DNA of 64,000 nucleotides from contig NZ_CP140152.1 in NCBI RefSeq assembly GCF_034479515.1, positions 3,410,001 to 3,474,000 on the forward strand, given 5' to 3'. The DNA is from Duganella zoogloeoides (GTDB taxonomy: Bacteria; Pseudomonadota; Gammaproteobacteria; Burkholderiales; Burkholderiaceae_D). Below the pieces are notes generated by a model. The model saw nothing but the letters and a program-made list of their open reading frames with translations, did not search any database and had not been told where the DNA came from. Each line of letters starts with the position of its first letter. Within the stretch, counting starts at the first letter, position 1. This document shows, one piece after another, positions 25,608 through 35,500 of the stretch. The translations under genes and the position numbers were made by a program.

Positions 25608-26624
25608 ATGCTCAAGAAAATTGTTGCTGTCTTGCTGAGTACGTTTACTGCCGCCGCCCTGGCAGTGCCGCTCGGTTCACAGTCGGTGCTGGTTGTCGAA
25701 GACGACACCGGCAAAGTCATTCTGGAAAAGAATGCCGACATTCAAGTACCCATTGCCTCCCTGACCAAGCTGATGACCGCCATGGTCGTGCTCGATGCCA
25801 AGCAGGACATGAAGGAAGCGATCGAAATCGACCGCGCCGACGTGGACATGCTCAAGCACAGCACCTCGCGGGTACCGGTCGGCGCCGCCATCACGCGTGG
25901 CGACGTGCTGCAACTGGCGCTGATGTCCTCGGACAACCGCGCTGCAGCCTCGCTGGCCCGCACCTATCCAGGCGGCACCGAGGGGTTCCGCCGCGCGGTC
26001 AACGCCAAGATCCGCGCGCTGGGCCTGGCCAACACCGTGATCGAGGAGCCAACCGGCCTGTCGCCGCACAACCGCTCCACCGCGACCGACCTGGTCAAGA
26101 TGGCACGGGCGGCGTCGGTCTATCCGGAAATCACCCGCATCACGACCGACAAGAAGGACTTGATCAAGATCAAGGGCCGTGACGTCGAGTACCACAACAC
26201 CAACCGCCTGGTCGGCGCCAAGGGCTGGGACGTCGGCTTGTCCAAGACCGGCTACACCGAAGAAGCGGGCCGTTGCCTGATCATGCGCTTCAAGAGCGGC
26301 GGCAAGAACAACACCCTGGTGCTGCTCAACGCCAAGGCCAACTCGGCGCGCATCACCGACGCGGTCAATATCCGCCGCCTGATCGTCGGCCCGGAAGCGC
26401 GTTCGCTCGAGCGTCCGCGCCTGCTGGCGGCATCGGCCAAGGTCAAGGCCGAGAAGCCACGCATGGTCAAGGCTTCAGCCAAGGTCAAGGCCGACAAGCC
26501 GCGCGTGGTCAAGGCATCGGCCAAGGCCAAGCCGGTGCGCAAGGCCAAGATCGTCAAAACCTCGGTCAAGGCGAAGAAACAGGCGGCTGTCAAAGCGTCG
26601 AAACGGACCAGCCGCGAGATGTAA
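25608..26624 (+). CDS. pbpG: D-alanyl-D-alanine endopeptidase (PBP7-like, peptidase S11)
   Basis: This low-molecular-weight penicillin-binding protein cleaves peptidoglycan cross-links in the periplasm. The ATG at 25608 gives 338 residues with a signal peptide (MLKKIVAVLLSTFTAAALA). All three active-site motifs are present: SLTK (ASLTKLMTAM), SDN (LMSSDNRAAAS) and KTG (LSKTGYTEEAG). The last 75 residues are a Lys/Ala/Val-rich tail with the repeating unit KASAKVKA-KPR-V, like histone H1 tails and not part of the S11 fold. Upstream in-frame starts (25506) would displace the signal peptide. A terminator follows immediately. Confidence 0.88.
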   Translation: MLKKIVAVLLSTFTAAALAVPLGSQSVLVVEDDTGKVILEKNADIQVPIASLTKLMTAMVVLDAKQDMKEAIEIDRADVDMLKHSTSRVPVGAAITRGDVLQLALMSSDNRAAASLARTYPGGTEGFRRAVNAKIRALGLANTVIEEPTGLSPHNRSTATDLVKMARAASVYPEITRITTDKKDLIKIKGRDVEYHNTNRLVGAKGWDVGLSKTGYTEEAGRCLIMRFKSGGKNNTLVLLNAKANSARITDAVNIRRLIVGPEARSLERPRLLAASAKVKAEKPRMVKASAKVKADKPRVVKASAKAKPVRKAKIVKTSVKAKKQAAVKASKRTSREM

Positions 26625-26647
26625 GTGCGGTGGTTGTAGAACAAGAA

Positions 26648-26674
26648 ACCGGACCCTGGCGTCCGGTTTTTTTT
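26648..26674 (+). terminator. Rho-independent terminator after pbpG
   Basis: Stem ACCGGAC / GTCCGGT with a six-base loop, followed by eight T residues, 24 bp after the pbpG stop. The convergent recD gene ends about 70 bp further on. Confidence 0.92.
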
Positions 26675-26741
26675 CGCCTGCCTCAGCGCGTGATGTTACC
26701 GAATCTACCAGGAATGAGCACCATCACGCCAACTTCTGGCA

Positions 26742-28715
26742 TTACCTCTCCAGCAAATCCCTCAATCCACTGGCCCGCTGCGTGCGCTGCGCTATCGCTT
26801 CGAGCAAGACTTGCCCGTTCGGCGTCAGCAACGTGAAGAACTCCCGGGCGCGGGTAATGCCGGTATAAATGAGCTCGCGCGCCAGCACCCCGCCGCCATC
26901 TTTCGGCAGCACCAGCACTGTGTGCCGGAACTCCGAGCCTTGCGACTTATGCACGGTCATGGCAAATGCCGTATCGACGTTGCGCAGCCGCGTGGCCAGC
27001 ACGCTGCGCACGGTATCTCCTTCCGAGAAATACACGCGCAGCGCGCCGGGCCGGGCCGGGTCGGGCAAGGTCAAGCCGATGTCGCCGTTGAACACGCCGG
27101 TGCCGTAGTCGTTGCGGGTGACCATGACCGGCCGTCCGACGTACCATTCGCCGGTACGGCGCAACAGTCCGGCCGCCTGCAAGCGCTTTTCGATGGCCTC
27201 GTTCAAGCCGGAGACACCCCACTCGCCGTCGCGCACGGCGCACAGGATGCGGAAGGTCTCGAACGATTTCAGCACCGCTTGCACCCATGCGAGGTGGTCG
27301 CCGGGGTCGTTGCCGGCAGGGCCCTGCTCGACCAGCCGCAGGTAATCGCGGTAGCCGCCAGGGGCGCCGTCGCGGCCGGCCAGTGACAGTTGCAGCAGGT
27401 CGCCCGGCAGCGCCGGATCGGTCCAGGCCACTTTTTTCTCTTCGCCCGCGCGCAGGATGCGCACCGCACCGGCCGCATCGCCGCCGTTGACGGCCAGCGC
27501 CAGCGCGCCGATCGGACCGCCGAAGCGGCGGCTTTCGCGCAGCATCACGGTTTGCTGGGCAATCGGACCGGCACGCCCCGCGTATTGCTCGGGCAACTGC
27601 TGGCCGGTACTCGCTTGCACATACGACAAGGTTTCCGCATCGTAGCCGCCGGCCTCGGCGTGATGGCACAGATCTCCCAGCACGGCGCCCGCCTCCACCG
27701 ACGCCAGCTGATCCTTGTCGCCAAGCAGGATCAGGGTGGCGGTGGACGGCAGCGCCGCCAGCAGCGCTGCCATCATTTCGAGGTGAATCATCGACGCTTC
27801 ATCGACGATCAGCACATCGACGTCAAGCTGGTTGCCGGCATGGTGGCGGAAGGCGCGCGTATCGGGCCGGGCGCCGAGCAGGCTGTGCAAGGTGCGCGCG
27901 GCGCCCAGTTCGCGCTGCGGCATCACCGCCCGCACGCGATGGTCCAGGCCGGCCAGCGCCACGTCGATCGACTGTTTCAGGCGCGCCGCCGCCTTGCCGG
28001 TGGGCGCGGCCAGCGCTACCCGCAAGCTCGACTCCTGGCCGCCGCTGGTGGCAAACAGCAGCGCCAGCAAGCGCGCCACCGCATACGTCTTGCCGGTGCC
28101 AGGTCCGCCGGTGATGATGCCAAGCTTGCCGCGCATGGCCACCGCGCAGGCGGTCTTTTGCCAGTCCACGCCGTCCGCGTGGGCGCCCGGTGCGAACAGG
28201 ATGTCGAGCCAGTGGCGCACGGCCCCGGTCTGGTCGTCGGCGTCGCTGGCGACCAGGCCGCCCAGCGCCCGGGCGCGCACCGCGTGCGCCACCTGGGTTT
28301 CATCGCGCCAGTAGCGGCGCAGGTACAGGCGTTCGCCGTCGAGCACCAGCGGTTGCTGGAAATCGAGGTCGCCCACCGGCCATACCTGCTCGCACCTGGC
28401 CAGCAGCGTACGCCAGGCGGCGACATTTTTCGGCCACGGCCCGGCAGCGGCCACTGCCGCGCGCAGCGCCGCCCACTCTTCGGCGTCCAGCCCCAGCAGC
28501 GGCGCCGGGTCGCCAGCGAGTTCGGCCAGCATCAGGCAGCTGTGGCCGCGCCCTTCCAATTCGGACAACAGCACGCAGGCGATCATCAGTGGCGGCGAGC
28601 CGCCGCCGATCGAGGCGATAAAGCGGGCAAAAGCTCCGCTCAGGCGCCGCAGCCGGCCGTTTTCGGTCAGCGCATCGACTTGGGCCAGCAGTGGTGCGGA
28701 TAATTCAGGCGTCAT
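26742..28715 (-). CDS. recD: Exodeoxyribonuclease V alpha subunit RecD
   Basis: RecD is the 5'-3' helicase motor of RecBCD, which processes double-strand breaks. Walker A lies near residue 200 (ITGGPGTGKTYAVARLLALL), Walker B reads LIVDEASMIHLEMMAALL, and the C-terminal superfamily 1 motif is AMTVHKSQGSEFRHTVLVLP with YTGITRAREF. The 657-residue length fits betaproteobacterial RecD. I choose ATG 28715 because the preceding small reading frame ends across it (ATGACGCCTGA). ATG 28724 and TTG 28733 are alternatives, and none has a good ribosome site. It is the last gene of the recC-recB-recD operon. Confidence 0.92.
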   Translation of the reverse strand: MTPELSAPLLAQVDALTENGRLRRLSGAFARFIASIGGGSPPLMIACVLLSELEGRGHSCLMLAELAGDPAPLLGLDAEEWAALRAAVAAAGPWPKNVAAWRTLLARCEQVWPVGDLDFQQPLVLDGERLYLRRYWRDETQVAHAVRARALGGLVASDADDQTGAVRHWLDILFAPGAHADGVDWQKTACAVAMRGKLGIITGGPGTGKTYAVARLLALLFATSGGQESSLRVALAAPTGKAAARLKQSIDVALAGLDHRVRAVMPQRELGAARTLHSLLGARPDTRAFRHHAGNQLDVDVLIVDEASMIHLEMMAALLAALPSTATLILLGDKDQLASVEAGAVLGDLCHHAEAGGYDAETLSYVQASTGQQLPEQYAGRAGPIAQQTVMLRESRRFGGPIGALALAVNGGDAAGAVRILRAGEEKKVAWTDPALPGDLLQLSLAGRDGAPGGYRDYLRLVEQGPAGNDPGDHLAWVQAVLKSFETFRILCAVRDGEWGVSGLNEAIEKRLQAAGLLRRTGEWYVGRPVMVTRNDYGTGVFNGDIGLTLPDPARPGALRVYFSEGDTVRSVLATRLRNVDTAFAMTVHKSQGSEFRHTVLVLPKDGGGVLARELIYTGITRAREFFTLLTPNGQVLLEAIAQRTQRASGLRDLLER

Positions 28716-28845
28716 GGTGGTCATTCGTGTCAACTAGTGCGGCTGGTTGCGCCAGCGCCGCTGCGGGTTCAGGGCGCGCGTGGCGGTTGCTGCCGGCTGG
28801 CGCCCGGACTTCTGCCGGCAATGGCATGCATCGCTCAGGCGTCAT
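28705..28845 (-). CDS. Possible 46-codon ORF between recB and recD
   Basis: The frame opens with an ATG inside the last codons of recB and closes over the first codons of recD. Both junctions lie in the same 16-bp sequence (28835-28850 and 28705-28720), read as the end of the upstream frame (HHDA, stop) and the beginning of the next (MTPE). The product would be Pro/Ala/Arg-rich with no recognised domain. It may be a real coupling peptide, or only the by-product of an insertion or duplication that moved recD away from recB. Confidence 0.3.
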   Translation of the reverse strand: MTPERCMPLPAEVRAPAGSNRHARPEPAAALAQPAALVDTNDHHDA

Positions 28846-31800
28846 GGTGGCTCCCGGCGTCGAACAATGCGTCCAGTTGCCGTAGCAGTTCCGGGTCGGG
28901 CGCGATCCAGTAGCAGCCGCGCGTGGTTGGGTTGGCGATTCCGCGCAGGAACAGGAAGACTGCGCCGCCCAGGTGTTCGGCCGGGTCGTAGTCCTCGCCC
29001 AGGCGGCTTTGCAGCAGCCGGTGCAGCGCCAGCATGTAGATGGCGCCCTGGATGTCGTAGCGGTGTTCGGCCATGGCCGCCATCAGCGCCGGCTTCTGGT
29101 AGGCGGCGTCGCCGGCGCCCAGCGCATTCGATTTGTAATCGAGCACCCAGTAGCGGCCTTCATGTTCGAACACCAGGTCGGCGAAGCCCTTGAGCATGCC
29201 GTGCAGTTGGCGCTCGGGCAGGGACGGACGCGCCATGCCGTCGAGCAGCCGCGCCACGCACAGGCGGTCGAGCGCACCGGTGGACAGCCGCTCGCTGGGG
29301 AACCAGAACTCCATTTCGGCCAGCGGCGTGTCGATGCCTGACAGCGGCGTTTCAAGATATGGCAGCGGCGTACGGGCGATTTCGCGCACCCACGCCAGCG
29401 TGTCATCAAGGCGGTTGCCCCAGCCGGCGCGCTCCACCCGGCGCGTGAGGCGCGCATCGAAGTGCTCGTCATCGACCGTATAAAACCCTTCCTGCCCCAG
29501 CCACTCGAGCTGCTCGTGCAGGAAGTTGCCGGGGACGGAACCACGCGGGAAGCGGTGCCACGGCGCGTCTTCGACCTTCATGGCCGGCACGGTGGCCGGC
29601 AGGTCGGCATCTTCGAGCACTTTTTCCTGGGCCGCGTCGCGTGGCACCGGCAACGCAGTCACTGGATCGCCGCCGATGGTGGCGGTGGGACCAGTGCGCC
29701 GCGCGAGCGAGCTGAAACTGCCCACCGACCAGTCGCGCTCAAAGCGGCCCGTGTAATGGGGGGCGTCGACCAGCTGCGGGCGGTCGTCCACCCGGTGCAG
29801 CATGGTGGGCGGCATGCCATCGCCCTTCAGATCTGCGATGCTGATCGCCGGGCAGTCCTTGCAGGTGTCGTTCCAGCGCCCGATCATCGCATCGGTTGGC
29901 AATGGCGCGCCGCCAGTGAGCAGGTAGCCGAGCGCCGAGTCGTGCAGGCCGTTGGCGCCACCCTTGCGCGCGCCCAGCGCGGCCACGCCCAGCCACAGGA
30001 AGTGGCGCGCGCGGGTGAGCGCGACGTACAGCAGGCGCAGGTCTTCCTGCAACCGGGCGTTTTCCACCAGCGCCAGCGCGGTGTCGGTGAGCGCCATGTC
30101 GATGCGGCGCGTGCCGTCATCGTCGCTGAATTCGAAGAAGCTGCGGTTGCGCCGGTCCACCTTGCGCGCCGTGACGGCGAACGGCAGGTACACCAGCGGG
30201 TATTCGAGGCCCTTCGATTTGTGGACCGTGACCACCTTCACCAGTTCGGCGTCGCTCTCCAGGCGCAGCACCCGCTCGTCGCCCTCCCCGCCAGCGCCAC
30301 CCTCGATCTGTTCCGCCAGCCAGCGGATCAGCGCCTGTTCGCCATCGAGCTGGCGGCTGGCCGATTGCAGCAGTTCGGCCAGGTGCAGCAAATTGGTCAG
30401 GCGCCGCTCGCCGCCCGGCTGCAGCAGCAAGGCGGCCGGCAGTTGCAGCTCGTGGATGAAGCGGCGCAGCATGGCCAGCACGCCCTGGCGCTGCCAGACG
30501 ATGTGCAGACCCTTGAGCTGCTCCACCCGCGCTTCCCACGCCAGTTCGTCGGACGACAGCGCGGCCAGTTCCGCCAGCGGCAGGCCGGCGGTGCGGGTGG
30601 CGTATGCGGCGCGGGCCAGGCCGCCGTCGAGCGGATTGGCGACTGCCGACAGCCAGCGCAGCACGTCGCCCGCCTCCTCGCTGTTGGTGACCGAGTCCTT
30701 GTCGGACAGGTACACGCTGGCCACCTTGCGCCGCTGCAGCGCGCGGCGGATGGCAGCGGCTTCGTTGCGGTCGCGTACCAGCACGGCGATGTCGGCGGGT
30801 TTCAGGCGCTGCAAGCCGTCCGGGCCGGCAAAGCCGGCCTTGGCGTCGTTGAGTCGGGCGACGATGTCTTCGGCGCAGTGATTGGCGAAGAACTCGCGGT
30901 ATTGGTCGCTTTTCAGTTCCAGCCCGGTGCAGGCCACCACCAGCGCCGGTGCATCGCCAGCGCCGCCCACCAGCCGGTCGGCGCGTCCTTGCGCCGCCAC
31001 CGCCTCGAACGGCAGCGGATTTTTGCGGGTGCCGGGATCGCGGAAGCGGAACGCGCCGCGCCCGAAACCGCCCGCACCGGATGCGCCTTCGGCATTGAGG
31101 AACAAGTGGTTGACGGCAGCGACCACCGGGCCGGTCGAGCGGTAGTTGGTGCCCAGCTGATAATGGCGCCCCTCGGTGGCGGTGCGCGCCGACAGGTAGC
31201 TGTGGATGTCGGCGCCGCGGAAGCCGTAAATCGACTGCTTGGGGTCGCCGATCAGGAACAGGCCCGTGTTACGGTCGTTGTCCGCCACCCGGTACAGCAG
31301 GTTGAAAATCTGGTACTGGTTGGGCGCCGTATCCTGGAACTCGTCCACCAGCGCCACCGGGTACTGCTCGACGATGCGCTGGCGCAGCGCTGCCGCATTC
31401 TCGCCCTGCAGCGCCGCGTTCAGGCGGTCGAGCATGTCGGCAAAGCCGAACTGGCGGTTGCGCTTTTTCAGTTCCGCCATGCGCAGCGACACCGATCCCG
31501 CCGCGTGGCGATACAGCGCATGCGCGAGCGGCTCGAACTCGTCGAGCGCTTGTTTCAGTTCGGCGATGGCGTCGAAGTCGTCGGGCACCACCGCGTGGCT
31601 GTCCTTGGAAAACGCATCGGCGATGCCGTCCGGCGTGAGCCGGTTCCAGGCGGTGGCGGTAAGGTCCGGCATGACAGCGGCCGGATCCTGGGCCCAGGAC
31701 CGCAGCGCTTCGAACCATGCCGCCACCGACGCGGCGCGCATCTTGACGCCATTGAAAAACTTGGGCGTGGCGGCGGTAAGCTGGGCGATCCACTGCTCCA

Positions 31801-32572
31801 TGCGGTTGGCGCGGTCCACCCAGCCGGTTTTCAGAACAGCCAGCGCGGCCTGCTGTTGGCGCTGCACGGCGGCGATCAGCGTGCCGAGCGATCGTTGCAG
31901 GTCATCGTCGCCGATGATGTCGGCGCGGCGCACCAGGTCGCGAATTGATTTTTTCAGCACCTCGACATCGCCCCAGCAGGCCAGCAGCGCTTCGAGTTCC
32001 GGCGCGGCCAGCGGATACACCTGCTGGCGCCAGTAATCGTTGGCGGCATCCTCGAACAGCGCCTGCTCGTCGCTGACCAGTTCCTCGTCGAACAGGCTGC
32101 CACTGTCGAACGCGTGCTCGCGCAGCATGCGCTGGCACCAGGCATCGATGGTGAAAATCGCCGCTTCATCCATGGTTTCCGCCGCCAGCATCAGGCGGTG
32201 TGCGGCGCGCTGGCGTTCGCCCCGGTCCGGGTACGATTGGAGGATGGCGTCGAGGTAGGCATCCGGTGCGATGGTTTGCGCTTCGTCGCTGTCAACGTGG
32301 CGGAAGTACGCGGCCGCTGCCACCAGGCGCTCGCGCACGCGGTTGGACAGCTCGCGCGTGGCGGCGCGGGTAAAGGTCATCACCAGGATGTCGGCCGGCA
32401 GCAGCGGGCGGACAAAGCCGTCGTCGCCGCCGTGCCCCAGCACCAGCCGCACGTACAGCGCGGCGATGGTCCAGGTTTTACCGGTACCGGCGCTCGCTTC
32501 GATCAGGCGCGAGCCGTGCAGCGGAAAGGTGAGCGGTTTGAGCTCGTTGGCGGTGTTTGGTACGGTGCTCAT
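28835..32572 (-). CDS. recB: Exodeoxyribonuclease V beta subunit RecB
   Basis: RecB is the 3'-5' helicase and nuclease subunit of RecBCD. The start at 32572 (ATGA overlap with the recC stop) gives 1245 residues. Walker A lies near residue 25 (RLIEASAGTGKTWTIAALYV). UvrD-type motifs follow: VALVDEFQDTAPNQYQIFNL, LFLIGDPKQSIYGFRGADI, VVTVHKSKGLEYPLVYLPF and YVALTRARHFLWLGV. The C-terminal RecB nuclease is intact: GFADLVFEHEGRYWVLDYKS carries the two Asp and the Lys of the active site. An upstream in-frame start at 32716 would overlap deep into recC. A 16-bp repeat spans its stop codon. Confidence 0.95.
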   Translation of the reverse strand: MSTVPNTANELKPLTFPLHGSRLIEASAGTGKTWTIAALYVRLVLGHGGDDGFVRPLLPADILVMTFTRAATRELSNRVRERLVAAAAYFRHVDSDEAQTIAPDAYLDAILQSYPDRGERQRAAHRLMLAAETMDEAAIFTIDAWCQRMLREHAFDSGSLFDEELVSDEQALFEDAANDYWRQQVYPLAAPELEALLACWGDVEVLKKSIRDLVRRADIIGDDDLQRSLGTLIAAVQRQQQAALAVLKTGWVDRANRMEQWIAQLTAATPKFFNGVKMRAASVAAWFEALRSWAQDPAAVMPDLTATAWNRLTPDGIADAFSKDSHAVVPDDFDAIAELKQALDEFEPLAHALYRHAAGSVSLRMAELKKRNRQFGFADMLDRLNAALQGENAAALRQRIVEQYPVALVDEFQDTAPNQYQIFNLLYRVADNDRNTGLFLIGDPKQSIYGFRGADIHSYLSARTATEGRHYQLGTNYRSTGPVVAAVNHLFLNAEGASGAGGFGRGAFRFRDPGTRKNPLPFEAVAAQGRADRLVGGAGDAPALVVACTGLELKSDQYREFFANHCAEDIVARLNDAKAGFAGPDGLQRLKPADIAVLVRDRNEAAAIRRALQRRKVASVYLSDKDSVTNSEEAGDVLRWLSAVANPLDGGLARAAYATRTAGLPLAELAALSSDELAWEARVEQLKGLHIVWQRQGVLAMLRRFIHELQLPAALLLQPGGERRLTNLLHLAELLQSASRQLDGEQALIRWLAEQIEGGAGGEGDERVLRLESDAELVKVVTVHKSKGLEYPLVYLPFAVTARKVDRRNRSFFEFSDDDGTRRIDMALTDTALALVENARLQEDLRLLYVALTRARHFLWLGVAALGARKGGANGLHDSALGYLLTGGAPLPTDAMIGRWNDTCKDCPAISIADLKGDGMPPTMLHRVDDRPQLVDAPHYTGRFERDWSVGSFSSLARRTGPTATIGGDPVTALPVPRDAAQEKVLEDADLPATVPAMKVEDAPWHRFPRGSVPGNFLHEQLEWLGQEGFYTVDDEHFDARLTRRVERAGWGNRLDDTLAWVREIARTPLPYLETPLSGIDTPLAEMEFWFPSERLSTGALDRLCVARLLDGMARPSLPERQLHGMLKGFADLVFEHEGRYWVLDYKSNALGAGDAAYQKPALMAAMAEHRYDIQGAIYMLALHRLLQSRLGEDYDPAEHLGGAVFLFLRGIANPTTRGCYWIAPDPELLRQLDALFDAGSHHDA

Positions 32573-35500
32573 GCTGCGTCCTCGCCGTCGATCGGCGTCA
32601 TGGTGATACATTGCTCGAGCCAGCGCGCCAGCGGTCCGTACAGTTCCTGCGACACGCGTTCGAAATCCGGCTGCGCCGATAAGGCGCTGTAATCGGGCCA
32701 CAGGCGCGCCAGGCACAGGTCCTGGTTTTCGCCCTGCAGTTCGAAGCTGCCGTCGTATGCGGTCCGGGCGTTGGCCTTGTTCTCCCCGCTACCGCCATCG
32801 CCACCGTCGCCAACCAGCGCCAGCGCCGTCTTGCAGGCGGTAGGCAACGGACGGTCCATGCCATCGCGCCACCACGCCGCCAGCACGCGCAGCGCCTGCA
32901 AGGCTTCGTCGCGGTCCAGCGGCGCCATGGTGACGACCATGTCGCGCGCCACCAGGTAACCGGTCACGGACAGCCCGGCAGCGGCGGCCGCCAGCTGGCG
33001 CACCCACATTGCGATCAGCTTGTCGCCACGGGCTTTACCCTGCTTGTCAGCCACGCGCGAGGACAGCTGCATCAGCCACACGGTTTGGGCGCCATCGCTG
33101 CGCAGCTGGTCGAGCCAGTCGTCGAGCTGCACCGGACCCAGGTCCAGGCTCAGCGCCAACTTGGCGGCCGGCTTGCTGTAGCGCTGGCGCAGCGTCAGCC
33201 ACGCATGGCGCACGGGCGCCAGCGAAGTGACAAGCTGGCGCTGGTACTGGCGGCCGATCAGGCCGATGGGCAGCACGCCTTCGCGCGCCAGCTGTTCGGC
33301 GCGTTCGGTGAGCTTGTCGTGGATTTCGTCGAGCTGCTCGGTGTCGGCGTCGTTGTCGAGCATGGTGTCTTCAAGCAGGTAGCGCTCGAGCGCATTGAAC
33401 GAGAACGGTTCCTCGTCGTCGCCCAGCTGCGCCGCCTCGCCGAACACCACGGCCAGGCGTTCGCGGAAGAAGTAGCGCACCGGCTGGAGCAGAAAGCCCG
33501 CCAGTGCGCCGAGCTTAAGGCGGTATTTTTCGTCCAGCGCGAACGGTGGCAGCACGTCGGCGGGCGCATCGGCGTCCGCCTCGTCGGCATAGTCAACGTC
33601 GTGCGCCGCCCGCCATTCGCGCGCGTACGTGAGCAGGCCGTCGCGCTCGAAATAGCGGCGGCTGAACGGTTGCAGCGCGTGCTCGGTGGTGCGCTCTGCC
33701 AATGTCATGTTCCAGCCGGCTTTCAGGTAGTCGCACAGTTGCGAGACCAGCACCGATGGCGGCTGCTCGCTGTTGTCGCGCACATTGCGGCCCACCCAGC
33801 TGATATACAGCTTTTCGCGCGCAGCCAGCACGGCTTCGAGCATCAGGTAGCGGTCGTCGTCGCGGCGCGAACGGTCGCCCGGGCGCGCCATGCCGGGCAA
33901 TGCCAGCAGGTCGAAGTCGGCCTTGGGGGCGCGACGCGGGAAGTCCCCGTCGTTCATGCCCAGCAGGCACACCACGCGGAACGGCACCGCGCGCATCGGC
34001 ATCAGGGTGCAGAAGGTGACGCCGCCGGAGACGAACTGGTGGTTCAGCGTGGGCTCGTCCATCAGCCCGAGCCACGCTTCGCGCAGCACCGCCAGCGGCA
34101 CTTCCTCCTGGAACTGCGCGCTGTCGCAGGTTTCCAGCCAGTTGTTGAGCGCATCGTCCAGTTGCGCCAGCGTGAGGCGGTCGCCCTCCTCGCCGGCCTT
34201 GAAGAACGCCGCCATGAGCGCGCGCGCCTGCACGCCCCAATCGGCGGGCGTGCGCGCCTGCGCCAGCGCCGCGCGCCAGTGCAGCAATGACTCCACCATT
34301 TGCGCCAGCGAACCGGCCAGCGCGGCGTCCAAGCCGCCCACTTCGCCGTATGGTTCGATGCCGGCAAAGCTGGCGGTGGCGCCACCGCCCCCGCCGCCAC
34401 TGGCGTAACCGAGCAGCATGCGGCGCACGCCGAAAATCCAGGCATTCTGTTCGCCGGCGGAGCCGAGTCCCAGCCCGCTGCGGTGCTCGATATCGAGGCC
34501 CCAGCGCACGCCCGAGCCTTCGATCCACTGGCCCAGGGTGGCCAGGTCGTCGTCGCCGAGGCCGAAGCGCGCCGCCAGTGCCGGCACGTCGAGCAGGTCG
34601 CGGATTTCGCTCTGGCGGCAGCGCTGCTGCGGCAGCCGCAGCAGCCACTCCAGCGCGACCAGCAGCGGATTGACGCTGCGGTCGTTGACATCGCCGATCT
34701 CGAACGGAATGTAGCGCGGGTCGCTGCGGCGGTGCTGGGCGAACACGGCGTGGATGGCGGCGGTAAAGGTGTCGATGTCGGGCACCATCACCACCACGTC
34801 GCGCGGGCGCAGTGGCGTGCCGCCGTCCGGCGTCGCCGCAAACATTTGCAGCAGCTGGTCATGCAGCACCTCGACCTCGCGCTGCACGCTGTGGGTGACG
34901 TGGAATTCGATCGAGCGGTCCGCCGCACCGGGCGGAACGTGCGGGTGCTCGGACAGCGGCAGCAGGTCGCGCACGGCGGCCTGCACCTGGGCCAGCAGCG
35001 TGCCGCCGTCCTCATCGCCGAACAGGTCCACGCGCAGCGGTGTCACCGCGTCGTCATCGCCGGAAGCGGCTGCGGCATGGGCCGCCGCTTCGTCGAATTC
35101 GTCGAGCATGCGGATGAAGTCGCGGCCCTGGCGCCCCCAGCTGGCCAGCAGCGGATGGCTGTGGGCGTGCAGCTCTTCGAGCGGCAGCGCGCCCAGGTCC
35201 TGGCCGTTGCGCAGCTGCTGACGACGGTACGCGGAGCGCAGCAGGTCGCGGCCCTCGATGATGTCGCCCCAGTAGTAGCGGCACGGGTTGGGCACGGCCA
35301 GCACCACCTGGGTGTGGCGCGCCAGCGTGGCCAGCGCTTCGAGCGTCTGGTACGGCAGCGCCGAGACGCCGAAGATGACGATGCGGCGTGGCAGGCGGCC
35401 CAGCGGCAGTTCGCCGGCCGCGCTGGCGCGCACGAATTCGGTGTGGACGGTGGCGCGGCCCAATGCGCGTTCGTGCGGTTCGACGTCGTCGATCACCGCG

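Noticed and set aside
29462..31948. Plus-strand open frame of about 830 codons inside recB
   Set aside because: Antisense to the conserved helicase and nuclease motifs of RecB; it has no recognisable domain.
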